A DNA stretch of 64,000 bases from Celeribacter marinus (lineage in GTDB: Bacteria > Pseudomonadota > Alphaproteobacteria > Rhodobacterales > Rhodobacteraceae): positions 1,192,932-1,256,931 of the forward strand of contig NZ_CP012023.1 of the NCBI RefSeq assembly GCF_001308265.1, written 5' to 3'. The position numbers were made by a program, and so were the translations under genes. Of this stretch, positions 55,156-64,000 are shown in pieces. How positions within the stretch are numbered: the first letter of the stretch is position 1; each line of letters starts with the position of its first letter. The notes beneath the pieces were generated by a model. It ran no database searches, was not told where the DNA came from, and worked only from the letters and a program-made list of their open reading frames with translations.

Positions 55156-56258
55156 TGAAAGGTCTTTCTCGGATCAAAGGCATCGCGCACCCCCTCGAAA
55201 ACAAAGACGAGGAGCGACAACATAATGGCGTAGGTGAAAAACGCGGTGAACCCGAGCCACGGCGCTTGCAGGTTTTGTTTGGCCTGTAGCGTTAACTCCC
55301 CCAGTGACGGATAGGACGATGGCAACCCGAAGCCAAGAAAATCGAGCGAGGCAAGCGTGCCGATGGTCCCCGTCACAATGAACGGCAATAGCGTCAGCGT
55401 GGCGACCATCGCATTGGGCAACATGTGGCGGAACATGATGGTCCAGTTGCCAACGCCGAGTGCCCGCGCCGCACGGATGTATTCGAAATTACGCGCGCGC
55501 AAAAACTCAGCCCGCACAACACCAACCAAGGCGGGCCACCCGAACAGGATGGTCACAAAGACAAGGAGCCAGAAACTTCGCCCCAATATGGCAAACAGGA
55601 TGATGATGACATAGAGCGAGGGCATGGAGCCCCAGATTTCCAACACACGTTGAAACACAATGTCGGTGCGCCCGCCAAAGAACCCTTGGATTGCGCCCGC
55701 GACGATGCCGATGGTCGAGGCGACAACGGTCACGATCAGCGTGAACAGGATCGACAGGCGAAACCCGTAGATCACCCGCGCGACCACATCGCGTTTGGTG
55801 TCATCGGTGCCGAGCCAGTTTTGCGTGGTCGGCGGCGATGGGGCCGCCCCGGGTCCTTCGACTTGGGTATTGAACGAGTAGCGGATCGGCGGCCACAATA
55901 GCCACCCTTTCTCGATCACATCGCCATTTACGGTACCGTCTTCAGCATCCGCGATAATGGCGTCTGGATCGTCAAAACACTCAACCAACCCGCCCGAAAC
56001 GATCAGGCATTCCACCTCGGGATAGCGGTAGACTGCCTCGGTCGCGAAATCGCCGCCGAATGCGGTTTCGGGGTAAAAGTTGAAAATCGGCGTATAGTAA
56101 CTGCCGCGATAATTCACGATGATCGGTTTGTCGTTGGCAAGAAATTCCGCAAACAACGACAACACAAACAGGAACGAGAAAATCCAGAGCGACCATAGCG
56201 CACGGCGGTTTGCCTTGAAATTGCGCCACCGGCGTTGATTGAGAGGGGACAGGCGCAT
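55152..56258 (-). CDS. yejE: Peptide ABC transporter permease YejE
   Basis: A 368-residue permease with an N-terminal helix, the YejE-type large periplasmic loop (containing NYRGSYYTPIFNFYPETAFGGDF) and the permease core (EYIRAARALGVG, DFLGFGLPSSYPSLGELTLQAK). The ATG at 56258 has GGGAGAG upstream and lies one base after the yejB stop; the frame to 56306 is not used. Confidence 0.93.
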   Translation of the reverse strand: MRLSPLNQRRWRNFKANRRALWSLWIFSFLFVLSLFAEFLANDKPIIVNYRGSYYTPIFNFYPETAFGGDFATEAVYRYPEVECLIVSGGLVECFDDPDAIIADAEDGTVNGDVIEKGWLLWPPIRYSFNTQVEGPGAAPSPPTTQNWLGTDDTKRDVVARVIYGFRLSILFTLIVTVVASTIGIVAGAIQGFFGGRTDIVFQRVLEIWGSMPSLYVIIILFAILGRSFWLLVFVTILFGWPALVGVVRAEFLRARNFEYIRAARALGVGNWTIMFRHMLPNAMVATLTLLPFIVTGTIGTLASLDFLGFGLPSSYPSLGELTLQAKQNLQAPWLGFTAFFTYAIMLSLLVFVFEGVRDAFDPRKTFQ

Positions 56259-56259
56259 T

Positions 56260-57351
56260 TCAGCTCTCCCGCTTTTCAAAGTCGATACGCGGATCGACAA
56301 AGACATACATCAGGTCGGACACGATATTGATCAACAATCCGATCAGGCCAAAGAAAAACAGCGTGCCAAAGATCACGGGATAGTCGCGTTGCAAGGCCGC
56401 CTGAAACCCCATCCGCCCCAAACCGTCAAGCGAGAACAGGGTTTCGATAATCACCGAGCCCCCAAAGAACACCGACAAAAACAGACCCGGAAATCCCGCG
56501 ATCACGATCAACATCGCATTGCGAAACACATGCCCGTAAAGGACACGGCTTTCGGTGAGGCCCTTGGCCTTGGCCGTCACCACGTATTGTTTGCGAATTT
56601 CATCGAGAAACGAGTTTTTGGTGAGCAGGGTCAACGTGGCGAAGGACGAAATGAGCGAGGCCAGAACCGGCAATGTGATGTGCCATAGGTAGTCGCCCAC
56701 CTTGCCCAAGTCGCTCAATTCATCAAAGTTCGAGGATGTAAGGCCGCGCAACGGGAAAATCTGCCAATACGAGCCGCCCGCAAATAGCACGAGCAGCATA
56801 ATTGCAAACAAAAATCCGGGGATTGCATAGGCGACGATGATGATCGCAGACGTCCATGTGTCGAAAGATGACCCATCTCGCACCGCCTTGCGGATGCCCA
56901 GAGGAATAGAGATCATGTAGGAAATCAACGTAGCCCAAAGGCCGAGCGTAATCGACACGGGCAACTTGTCCCAGACCAGTTCCAACACGCCTTGGCTTCT
57001 AAAATAGCTCTCGCCAAAATCGAATTGCATGTAGTTCCACATCATCGACAAGAACCGCTCAAGCGGCGGTTTATCAAGGCCGAACTGGCGCTCTAAATCC
57101 GCAATGAACTCGGGCGGAAGGCCCCGAGCGCCGATGTAATCGGACTCCGCACTCGCGGCTTCAAGCTGTACCTCGACATCGCCGGAGCCGCCCGAAATGC
57201 TCTCGAACACATCGCCCTCGCCACGCATCTCGGCAAGCACCTGTTCCACCGGCCCGCCGGGAACAAACTGTGTCAGGGCAAAATTGATAATCATAATTCC
57301 GAGCAAAGTCGGAATGATCAGCAACAAACGCCGAAGGATATAGGCTCCCAT
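56260..57351 (-). CDS. yejB: Peptide ABC transporter permease YejB
   Basis: A 363-residue DppB-type permease: [22 protein letters not shown] at the N-terminus, family motif [10 protein letters not shown] and permease loop [26 protein letters not shown]. An insertion after the first helix (about 40-90) is usual for YejB. Forms the channel with YejE. Confidence 0.93.
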   Translation of the reverse strand: MGAYILRRLLLIIPTLLGIMIINFALTQFVPGGPVEQVLAEMRGEGDVFESISGGSGDVEVQLEAASAESDYIGARGLPPEFIADLERQFGLDKPPLERFLSMMWNYMQFDFGESYFRSQGVLELVWDKLPVSITLGLWATLISYMISIPLGIRKAVRDGSSFDTWTSAIIIVAYAIPGFLFAIMLLVLFAGGSYWQIFPLRGLTSSNFDELSDLGKVGDYLWHITLPVLASLISSFATLTLLTKNSFLDEIRKQYVVTAKAKGLTESRVLYGHVFRNAMLIVIAGFPGLFLSVFFGGSVIIETLFSLDGLGRMGFQAALQRDYPVIFGTLFFFGLIGLLINIVSDLMYVFVDPRIDFEKRES

Positions 57352-57386
57352 GTGGGTCGCTCTCCTGCTCGATACCTCTTTGGGCG

Positions 57387-59255
57387 TTACTTGATGGCCC
57401 CTGCCGCTTTCAATTGCGCGGCTTTATCGGCGTTATACCACCAGTAATCCAGATAGCCTAGATCATAGGGCGCCATCTGGCTTTCTGGCGGGTGCTCATA
57501 CATGTCGTAATAGGCGACCCAATGCTTATCGAGATACCATGTCGGAACAACAAAATAGTCGTAGCGGAACAGGCGATCGACGGCTTTGAGGGCTGAGGAC
57601 ATATCCTCATAAGTATCGGCCTCAACCACCTGCGCAATCAAAATGTCGGCGGCCTCACTGGCGTAGCCCGCAGGGTTGAACACATCATCCACGCCCTCGG
57701 AGCCGTATTTTTGCGCAAGCCCAACACCCTCCTCAAAACCACTCGTGTAGCCCCCAAAAATAATGTCGTAATCAAAGCTTTGGGTACGTGCCTGATAGGC
57801 GTTGGTATCCACACGGCTGTAAACGGCGTCCACACCCAGCGCGACGAGGTTCTCGACATAGGGGATCAAAATCCGGTCAAACGATGGCGTATTTTCCAAA
57901 ATCTCGATCTTGAGAACTTGGTCATTTTCATCACGCAATTTACCGTCGGACCCGGGTGTGTATCCCGTGGCTTCCATCAACATAAGTGCCTGACGCATAT
58001 TTTTACGATCCAAAGACCGCGCTCCTGACACGTGCGGCAACGCGGCCTCTTGTGTGAACACCTCGTCAGGAACAAGGCCGCGTACGGCCTCTAAATACGC
58101 TAGCTCCTTGCCTTGGGGCACACCCACTGCCTTGAGAGCATCGGTATCCCAAAAACTTTCGCGCTGTGCAAACAGTCCGTATTGCAACGTCTCGTTGGTC
58201 CACGTGAAGTTATACATCAGCCCCAGCGCGCGGCGCACATTGCGGTCTTGTAGCTTTTCTTGGCGCAGGTTGAATACGAACCCAGTCGCATTGGGAAGGC
58301 TCCCATCCGGCAACTCGGCCTTTATGACTGCGCCACTCTCAAGCGCAGGAAAATCATACCCTGTGGCCCAATTGAGCGACGAGTTCTCTTGGCGGAATGT
58401 AATCTCACCCGACTTGAACGCCTCGAACGCGCCAATGGTGTCACCAAAGTACTCAATGCGGATCGTGTCAAAATTTTCGGTGCCTTTTCTGAGCCAGAGA
58501 TCGCGCCCCCAATAGTCGGGATTGCGCGTATATTCGACCCATTGCCCCGCCTCGAAATCGCCATGCGCATAGGCGCCTGTCCCCGGAGAGACATCAAACC
58601 GTTTCTCGTCGATTTTTGCGCCCGTCTCATCGAACCATGCCTTTTGCATCACAAGCGTCGAACCGGCTTGCGAGATAAGCCCGTTGCGGGGCGCGTCAGG
58701 CTGAAACTCAAACCGGACGGTATAATCGTCAAGCGCCTCAACCCCCGCAATCATATTGCCCACACCCGTGCGCCACGACAACGTCCCTTCCGCCATAAAC
58801 TTCTCATGCGTGAACACCACATCTGCGGACGTCATGGGCGTGCCATCGGAAAACGTCACATCGCGGCGCAGATTGAAGATTACCCAATCTTCGCTCTCTG
58901 GGTATTCAATCGTCTCGCACAACAAACAGTAAGAGGCAGATAGCGCCTCGTCGGATACGCCCGTCATGAGACGCTCATAGGGAATCGATGAATTTGCTGC
59001 GGGTGTGCCCGAACGGGTCGAATAGGGATTGAGACTATCAAAATCTCCAACCGTCCCCAGAACGATTTTACCGCCCTTTGGTGCATCAGGGTTCACATAG
59101 GCCAGATGATCGACGGGCGCGCTATACTTCGCCTCATCCCAGTCCGAAAACCATGTCGCCGTTATCGTGTCTGTATCTTGCGCATGCGCGGCACTTGAGG
59201 AGACAACAATGCTTGCTGCGGTGAAAAGGGCGAGGCGAAAATGGGCGGCGGCCAT
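57387..59255 (-). CDS. yejA: Peptide-binding periplasmic protein YejA
   Basis: A 622-residue extracellular solute-binding protein of family 5. Signal peptide ending SSSAAHAQ from the ATG at 59255 (GGAGC upstream); the frame to 59372 is rejected. Family blocks [28 protein letters not shown] and [11 protein letters not shown] are present. First gene of yejABEF. Confidence 0.93.
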   Translation of the reverse strand: MAAAHFRLALFTAASIVVSSSAAHAQDTDTITATWFSDWDEAKYSAPVDHLAYVNPDAPKGGKIVLGTVGDFDSLNPYSTRSGTPAANSSIPYERLMTGVSDEALSASYCLLCETIEYPESEDWVIFNLRRDVTFSDGTPMTSADVVFTHEKFMAEGTLSWRTGVGNMIAGVEALDDYTVRFEFQPDAPRNGLISQAGSTLVMQKAWFDETGAKIDEKRFDVSPGTGAYAHGDFEAGQWVEYTRNPDYWGRDLWLRKGTENFDTIRIEYFGDTIGAFEAFKSGEITFRQENSSLNWATGYDFPALESGAVIKAELPDGSLPNATGFVFNLRQEKLQDRNVRRALGLMYNFTWTNETLQYGLFAQRESFWDTDALKAVGVPQGKELAYLEAVRGLVPDEVFTQEAALPHVSGARSLDRKNMRQALMLMEATGYTPGSDGKLRDENDQVLKIEILENTPSFDRILIPYVENLVALGVDAVYSRVDTNAYQARTQSFDYDIIFGGYTSGFEEGVGLAQKYGSEGVDDVFNPAGYASEAADILIAQVVEADTYEDMSSALKAVDRLFRYDYFVVPTWYLDKHWVAYYDMYEHPPESQMAPYDLGYLDYWWYNADKAAQLKAAGAIK

Positions 59256-59389
59256 GTGAAAGCTCCAGTCATTTGGGGCGACAGTGTGTTTGAACGTGAT
59301 GCTATCAAACTGACCTGAAATTGCACGACTTCCAATGGGTAATTGGAGCAACTGTGATGAACCTGTGATCATGGCGTGATCGACGCACG

Positions 59390-59422
59390 AAAAAGCCCCC
59401 GTAGCACGCAGCTACGGGGGCT
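59390..59422 (-). terminator. Terminator of the cytochrome c gene
   Basis: On the minus strand AGCCCCCGTAGC and GCTACGGGGGCT form a perfect 12-base stem with a five-base loop followed by TTTT. It lies 25 bases after the cytochrome stop and shields yejA. Confidence 0.88.
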
Positions 59423-59446
59423 AGAAACACAGTCGAAAAGACGTTT

Positions 59447-59965
59447 TTAGTTCAACGTCTGAAGATAGGCGACGAGATCGGCGCGATCTGTGGCTTTGCT
59501 CAAGCCCGCAAACGACATCTTTGTGCCCGGCGCGTAATCTTTTGGTGCCTCAAGGAAGCCATTCAAGTGATCAGGCGTCCACGCACCATCCAAGCTGGCC
59601 AAAGCGTCCGAGAAGCCATAATCGGCCACGGATGCGATGTCGCGATCAACAACACCGTCGAGGTGTGGACCAGTGCCGTTGGAACCGTCCACTTTGTGGC
59701 AGGCTTTGCACTTGTTGAAAACTTTTTCGCCTTTGCCAACGTCAGCAGAGGCCAGAAGAACGTCAAATGAAACTTCAACGACCTCTTCTACTTCGGCTGG
59801 CTCACTATCACCGGTATCGATGATATAGGCTTGGGCGTGCTCGCCGTCATGACTTGCGCCACCGGAATGATAGATCGCATCAGCGCCCCAATTGGCGAAG
59901 AGAAAGATCAAGAGCGTGCCGCAGATAGCGCCGACGGTCTTAGTAAGGGTCATAGTGTTGAACAT
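59447..59965 (-). CDS. cycM: Membrane-anchored cytochrome c (CycM type)
   Basis: A 172-residue class I cytochrome with an uncleaved N-terminal anchor (about 8-26), an acidic linker, heme site CKACH (86-90) and axial Met150 in GTKMSFAGL. CycM/c552-type proteins carry electrons from the bc1 complex to oxidases. Single gene with its own terminator. Confidence 0.92.
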   Translation of the reverse strand: MFNTMTLTKTVGAICGTLLIFLFANWGADAIYHSGGASHDGEHAQAYIIDTGDSEPAEVEEVVEVSFDVLLASADVGKGEKVFNKCKACHKVDGSNGTGPHLDGVVDRDIASVADYGFSDALASLDGAWTPDHLNGFLEAPKDYAPGTKMSFAGLSKATDRADLVAYLQTLN

Positions 59966-60086
59966 GTCGCGGTCCGTTTTGGTGCATGGGTTGCGCCGTA
60001 TCTACCCGTTTCCAACGGTGCATTTCAAGGTATAAGACCTGCGACCTATCGACATTCCGCAAAAACTTGATTGAAAAGAGACGAAA

Positions 60087-60917
60087 ATGACAAAACGCAT
60101 CGCCTTTCAAGGGGAACTTGGCGCTTATTCCCATCAGGCTTGCGTCGAAACTCGCCCCGATTTTGATCCCCTACCCTGCCCAACCTTTGAGGACGCCCTA
60201 GAAGCGGTGCGCTCGGGAGACGCCGATTTGGGAATGATTGCAGTCGAAAATTCAACCTATGGCCGCGTACAAGACGTCTATCACCTATTGCCGAAAGCCG
60301 GATTGCACATCATCGACGAGACGTTCGTACGCGTGCATGTCAACCTTTTGGGCCTTCCGGGGGCCGAACTATCAGACATCACACATGCTCACGGTCATCC
60401 TGTGATTTTACCTCAATGCGGAAAGTTTTTGCGCGATCACAGCATCAAGGGCGTGACCAGTTCCGACAATGCCCGCGCTGCACGAGATGTGGCTGGTGGC
60501 GGTGACAAAACCCAAGCGGCTCTTGCGTCTGAATTGGCGGCAAAGCTGTACGGGCTTGAGGTGATCGCGCCCAAAATCGAAGATCACAAACTGAACACAA
60601 CGCGATTCTTGGTGATGTCGCGCGACGCCGACACCTCGCGTAGGTCCAACAAAATGGTTACTGCGTTCATGTTTCGGGTGCGTAACATTCCGGCGGCTCT
60701 CTACAAGGCAATGGGCGGATTCGCCACAAATGGCGTCAACATGACAAAGCTGGAAAGCTACATGGTCGACGGCAATTTTTCCGCCACCCAGTTTTATGCC
60801 GACATCGAAGGCCACCCCGACGATGCCAACGTGCGCCTTGCTTTGGACGAATTAAGCTATTTCACCGAAATGGTCGAGATACTGGGCGTTTATCCCGCCG
60901 ATCCGCGCCGTAAATAA
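60087..60917 (+). CDS. pheA: Prephenate dehydratase PheA
   Basis: A 276-residue monofunctional enzyme making phenylpyruvate. The catalytic domain starts IAFQGELGAYSHQAC and contains the TTRFLV motif near 170; the C-terminal ACT domain has NMTKLESYMVDG for Phe feedback. No chorismate mutase domain is fused. Confidence 0.94.
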   Translation: MTKRIAFQGELGAYSHQACVETRPDFDPLPCPTFEDALEAVRSGDADLGMIAVENSTYGRVQDVYHLLPKAGLHIIDETFVRVHVNLLGLPGAELSDITHAHGHPVILPQCGKFLRDHSIKGVTSSDNARAARDVAGGGDKTQAALASELAAKLYGLEVIAPKIEDHKLNTTRFLVMSRDADTSRRSNKMVTAFMFRVRNIPAALYKAMGGFATNGVNMTKLESYMVDGNFSATQFYADIEGHPDDANVRLALDELSYFTEMVEILGVYPADPRRK

Positions 60918-60968
60918 CCACAATGGGCGGTCACGCAATGCGGCGTACGTCCCCGCACCCGCCATTCC

Positions 60969-61442
60969 TCAGGACATCAATGACTTATTGTAGTCGTCGC
61001 TCATTGTAGCGCCATACTGATCTATTTTTCGATCAAACCGACGATCAAGCGTCCCTTTGGCGAACTTGATCGACTGCACAAGAATCCGCGCAGACAAGGT
61101 TTGCGGCTTGATATCATAGCTAAGCGACAAGCGCGTTCGTTTGGGGCTAAGCGCCACAATGTCCGCAGTGAGCACCATATCAAGGCCTCCAGACTTCGCA
61201 GCCACGACCAAATTGGTCGGGTCACAATACGTCACCACTTCGGCGACGATATCGCGGGTTTTGCCGCGAAACGGAACTTTCATAGTCCAACCCGCACCAA
61301 CATCGCGCGGCTGGGCGGGATCTTTGCGTGACACGTCGATACCACGCCGCATTGCTTGGCGCTCCAACGCCTCGAAATTAGCAATGCGCTCAAACACGTA
61401 TGCCGCAGGTGCGTCGATATCCTTGCGTGTCGAAAACTTCAT
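60969..61442 (-). CDS. SRPBCC-family protein
   Basis: A 157-residue START/polyketide-cyclase-like protein beginning FSTRKDIDAPAAYVFERIANFEALER, the pattern of the fold. A ligand is not evident. It is convergent with pheA and precedes nothing on its own strand; nudC lies 40 bases upstream in the same direction. Confidence 0.8.
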   Translation of the reverse strand: MKFSTRKDIDAPAAYVFERIANFEALERQAMRRGIDVSRKDPAQPRDVGAGWTMKVPFRGKTRDIVAEVVTYCDPTNLVVAAKSGGLDMVLTADIVALSPKRTRLSLSYDIKPQTLSARILVQSIKFAKGTLDRRFDRKIDQYGATMSDDYNKSLMS

Positions 61443-61481
61443 ACCGCTTCACCTCACTCAACCAATCACTGGAATATCCAA

Positions 61482-62465
61482 TTATTCAATCTCGTCCGCA
61501 AGCCACTTAGCCAAAAGATAATGTGCAATTGCACCTTTTCTCGCGGGTTTAAGCGTTGGGTGCATCCCCGCCATCGACAACGCTACATCCTCGCGGGTAA
61601 CCCACATCGCATCTTGCAACTCTAACGGGTCAATCGTGATTGTCTCGCTCGTCGCGCGAGCGGCACACCCAATCATCAAAGAGGCCGGAAACGGCCAAGG
61701 CTGTGAGGCGATATATGTCACATCAGCCACGACTATTCCCGATTCCTCAAACACCTCACGGCGCACTGCGGCCTCAATCGGCTCACCCGGCTCAACAAAT
61801 CCGGCGAGCAAAGAATACATGCCTTCAGGCCAGTTTTCATTTCGCCCCAACAACACCGAATTGCCACGTGTCACCAACATGATCACAACGGGATCGGTCC
61901 GCGGGAAATGCGGCGCAGAACACGACGAACATGTACGCTGCCATCCGGCCTGAGTCATCGCGCTTTTGGCACCGCACGCGGCACAAAACCCGTGACGTCC
62001 ATGCCACTCCAAAAGACCGCGCGCGGTTGATGCCACCTCGGCCTCCCAGGGCGACAAGAGTGTCATAACCGCACGCAGTTCTAAAAAGGCGCAATCAGGC
62101 AAGCCGTCCACACGCTGTTGCGATGGATCAAGAAACCCCTCTTGAAGCTCCGCGACCTGTGTCACAGTCCATGTGCGTGTCACATCAACCGCGAAAACGG
62201 CGGCTCCGGCATCGTCAATCCCCATGAAAATGGCATCCTGCGCCAAATCTACAACCGTGGGGTGGTCAGTCTCGAGGAACGCCAACCCACCAGAATCATT
62301 ACAAAACGGCTTGTGCGACCACAGGGGAAGCACGCGCGCACCGTTTTGTGCCCACAACGAGGCCGCATCGCCGCGCAGATGCGCCGCGCGATCTAGCGTG
62401 CCCGCGCCCAATGTGACGGCGTCATCCGTTTGCTGTGTTGTGTTGTTCACGGTCGCACACCTCAT
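61482..62465 (-). CDS. nudC: NAD(+) diphosphatase / RNA-decapping NudC
   Basis: A 327-residue Nudix hydrolase that cleaves NAD(H) and removes NAD caps. Zinc ribbon CAACG/CSSC spans about residues 168-189; the Nudix box GFVEPGEPIEAAVRREVFEESGI and the SQPWPFPASLMIG motif specific to NADH hydrolases follow. The ATG at 62465 is used; a GTG five codons later is possible. Confidence 0.93.
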   Translation of the reverse strand: MRCATVNNTTQQTDDAVTLGAGTLDRAAHLRGDAASLWAQNGARVLPLWSHKPFCNDSGGLAFLETDHPTVVDLAQDAIFMGIDDAGAAVFAVDVTRTWTVTQVAELQEGFLDPSQQRVDGLPDCAFLELRAVMTLLSPWEAEVASTARGLLEWHGRHGFCAACGAKSAMTQAGWQRTCSSCSAPHFPRTDPVVIMLVTRGNSVLLGRNENWPEGMYSLLAGFVEPGEPIEAAVRREVFEESGIVVADVTYIASQPWPFPASLMIGCAARATSETITIDPLELQDAMWVTREDVALSMAGMHPTLKPARKGAIAHYLLAKWLADEIE

Positions 62466-62813
62466 GGTATCGATTTGGGTTAGACCCTGTCCAAACCGCA
62501 CCGCACCCATGCGGTCAAGTCTAACGATTCAATTTGCCCACAATACGCCGTGCAGATTAATAGACCCATCGTGCGGAAATGCACGCTTGGGTTGTTACGT
62601 GACGTCAAATGCACCCATGAGATGTTGCAGCGCAGCGTAAGCATGATACATCACGCAAGTCGAAAACAAAAATCCATAAGCTCACAAAACATACCCCATA
62701 GCATATATTAGGTATCCAAAAGTGTTGCCCGACACACCTCTAAAACCGTAGTGTCTGACAAATCACATTTTCAAATCAGAATTTTGGCACGGCGCGTGTC
62801 AGCAGGACAAGCA
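62466..62813. other. Intergenic region upstream of nudC and the nucleotidase gene
   Basis: These 348 bases contain no gene I can support. It is a divergent promoter region, AT-rich from about 62640 to 62790. GACAC/GTGTC arms flank 62730-62756 and a TGACGTCA palindrome lies near 62600, but neither is convincing as a known site. Confidence 0.4.
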
Positions 62814-64000
62814 GTGACCCAACCTCATACCTTTTCCACCGACACCCGTGCGGATCATGCGCACCTTCGGATTATGAGTACGACAGATCTGCACATGCAG
62901 ATTTTTCCCTATGACTACTGTGGGGATCGCGCCACTGACGCGACCGGTCTCGCGCGGACGGCTGCGCTCATCGCAAAGGGGCGCGCCGAAGCACGCAACA
63001 CACTTTTGGTCGATAATGGCGATTTTCTACAAGGGACGCCCATGGCCGACTTTGTCGCCGCAGATCATGCACAAGGGCGAGACACTCCTCACCCGATGAT
63101 CGCCGCCATGAATGTCCTCGGCTACGATGCTGGCACTTTAGGCAATCACGAATTCAACTTCGGCCTCGATCATCTCAAATGGGCCATCTCGCGCGCAGAT
63201 CATCCCATTGTGTCGGCAAATCTGATTGAGATACCCGATGAGACATCGACGCAAGACACCACAGTGTTTGACCCCTATGTCATTTTGGATCGCGAGATCA
63301 TTGATGGAGCAGGAAAGAGTCATCCGATCAAAGTTGGGTTACTAGGCTTGCTGCCGCCACAAGTGACAATGTGGGATCGCACGCATTTGGCAGGAAAAGC
63401 CAGCACACGCGACATCATGCAGACAGCGCGCAAATTTGTGCCCCAGATGAAACAACACGGGGCCGATATCATCGTCTTGCTCTGTCATACGGGGATCGCG
63501 GGTGAGGATGAATACGAGGGCATGGAAAATGCTGCCATTCCACTGGCGGCCCTTGAGGGGGTCGACGCGTTGATCACCGGCCATTTGCACTTGCTATTTC
63601 CCTCCCCCCAGTTCGCGCAAACTCCTGTTGTAGATAGTGAAAACGGTTTCATCCACGGCAAACCTGCCGTTATGGCGGGCAGTTGCGGATCGCACCTTGG
63701 CCTCATTGATCTCATGCTTGAACGCACTGGCGATACATGGGCCGTCCGCAAAGCAAACGTCGAAGTGCGTCCGATTCTTGAGCGAAACCCGTCAGGCTGC
63801 GCGCGGCCTTTGGTCGAAAGTGTCGAAGCCATCATTGCGGCCGTGGAACATGACCACCTTGGCACACTGGACTTTGCGCGGCGCCCAATCGGCCAGACAG
63901 ATGTGCCTCTCCATTCCTATTTTTCCCTACTTGGGACAGACCGCTCGATGAAATTGATCGCTGACGCACAACGCGATTATGTGGCGGACGCAATCGCACA
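62814..64000 (+). CDS. cpdB: 2',3'-cyclic-nucleotide 2'-phosphodiesterase/3'-nucleotidase, CpdB-like (partial)
   Basis: A frame from GTG at 62814 (AGGA six bases upstream) that runs off the right edge after about 395 residues. Metallophosphatase motifs are clear: TTDLHMQIFPYDY, DNGDFLQG, GTLGNHEFNFGL, CHTG and TGHLH. The order matches E. coli CpdB, which removes 2',3'-cyclic nucleotides and 3'-nucleotides. Unlike that periplasmic enzyme, no hydrophobic signal peptide is seen before the first motif; the N-terminus is polar. The C-terminal nucleotide-binding domain lies outside the window. Confidence 0.9.
   Translation, partial: MTQPHTFSTDTRADHAHLRIMSTTDLHMQIFPYDYCGDRATDATGLARTAALIAKGRAEARNTLLVDNGDFLQGTPMADFVAADHAQGRDTPHPMIAAMNVLGYDAGTLGNHEFNFGLDHLKWAISRADHPIVSANLIEIPDETSTQDTTVFDPYVILDREIIDGAGKSHPIKVGLLGLLPPQVTMWDRTHLAGKASTRDIMQTARKFVPQMKQHGADIIVLLCHTGIAGEDEYEGMENAAIPLAALEGVDALITGHLHLLFPSPQFAQTPVVDSENGFIHGKPAVMAGSCGSHLGLIDLMLERTGDTWAVRKANVEVRPILERNPSGCARPLVESVEAIIAAVEHDHLGTLDFARRPIGQTDVPLHSYFSLLGTDRSMKLIADAQRDYVADAIA

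Noticed and set aside
1..64000. tRNA, rRNA, CRISPR, insertion sequence or prophage genes
   Set aside because: None was recognised by eye. No transposase or integrase motifs, direct-repeat arrays or rRNA signatures were seen; a tRNA scan was not possible.

Overview
The window looks like chromosome of an alphaproteobacterium of the Rhodobacteraceae/Roseobacter group. The evidence is a MipZ-type division ATPase, an FnrL regulator with FNR boxes beside hemN and ccoNOQP-ccoGHIS, a ChvE/GguAB sugar importer, a CycM-type membrane-anchored cytochrome c and close family-level protein matches. Genes are densely packed with many ATGA/GTGA overlaps. I see no rRNA, tRNA, CRISPR array, insertion sequence or prophage. 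Identifications come from reading motifs and recalled family sequences; no search was run.

Layout. 1-4.1 kb: end of an unrecognised gene, mipZ, two small membrane proteins, DUF2478 and mobA (molybdenum cofactor), tusA coupled to a FadR-type regulator. 4.2-11.3 kb: a compact signalling locus with two LuxR-type response regulators, a large hybrid kinase (PAS-HisKA-HATPase-REC-HPt), a secreted sulfite-oxidase-fold protein, two degenerate receiver proteins and small proteins. Its promoter regions hold CtrA-like TTAACCAT and TTAA-N7-TTAA sites. This is the least explained part of the window. 11.4-20.1 kb: L-arabinose/D-galactose uptake and oxidation (gbpR regulator, chvE-gguA-gguB transporter, gguC/AraD1, L-arabonate dehydratase, aldose 1-dehydrogenase). 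20.1-26.1 kb: urtABCDE urea importer. 26.5-30.4 kb: YbbA/YbbP-type ABC exporter and a divergent TesA-like esterase.

30.4-41.9 kb: microaerobic respiration island. It holds ccoNOQP (cbb3 oxidase) and ccoGHIS (assembly and copper delivery), a universal stress protein, fnrL and anaerobic hemN, tied together by four FNR boxes. 42.0-48.1 kb: FAD-linked oxidase, MFS carrier, hemC, hemE, a GNAT acetyltransferase and aerobic hemF, so both oxygen-dependent and oxygen-independent coproporphyrinogen oxidases lie within 8 kb. 48.3-53.5 kb: lipoprotein, an SDR protein lacking its catalytic Tyr and Lys, RsmC-like methyltransferase, clpS, HAD phosphatase and D-Ala-D-Ala carboxypeptidase with a SPOR-like tail. 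53.5-59.3 kb: yejABEF peptide importer. 59.4-64 kb: cytochrome c, pheA, an SRPBCC protein, nudC and the start of a cpdB-like nucleotidase that runs off the end.

Together the window combines an oxygen-controlled heme/cbb3 module, three ABC uptake systems (sugar, urea, peptide) and a multi-component phosphorelay whose input and output are not known.
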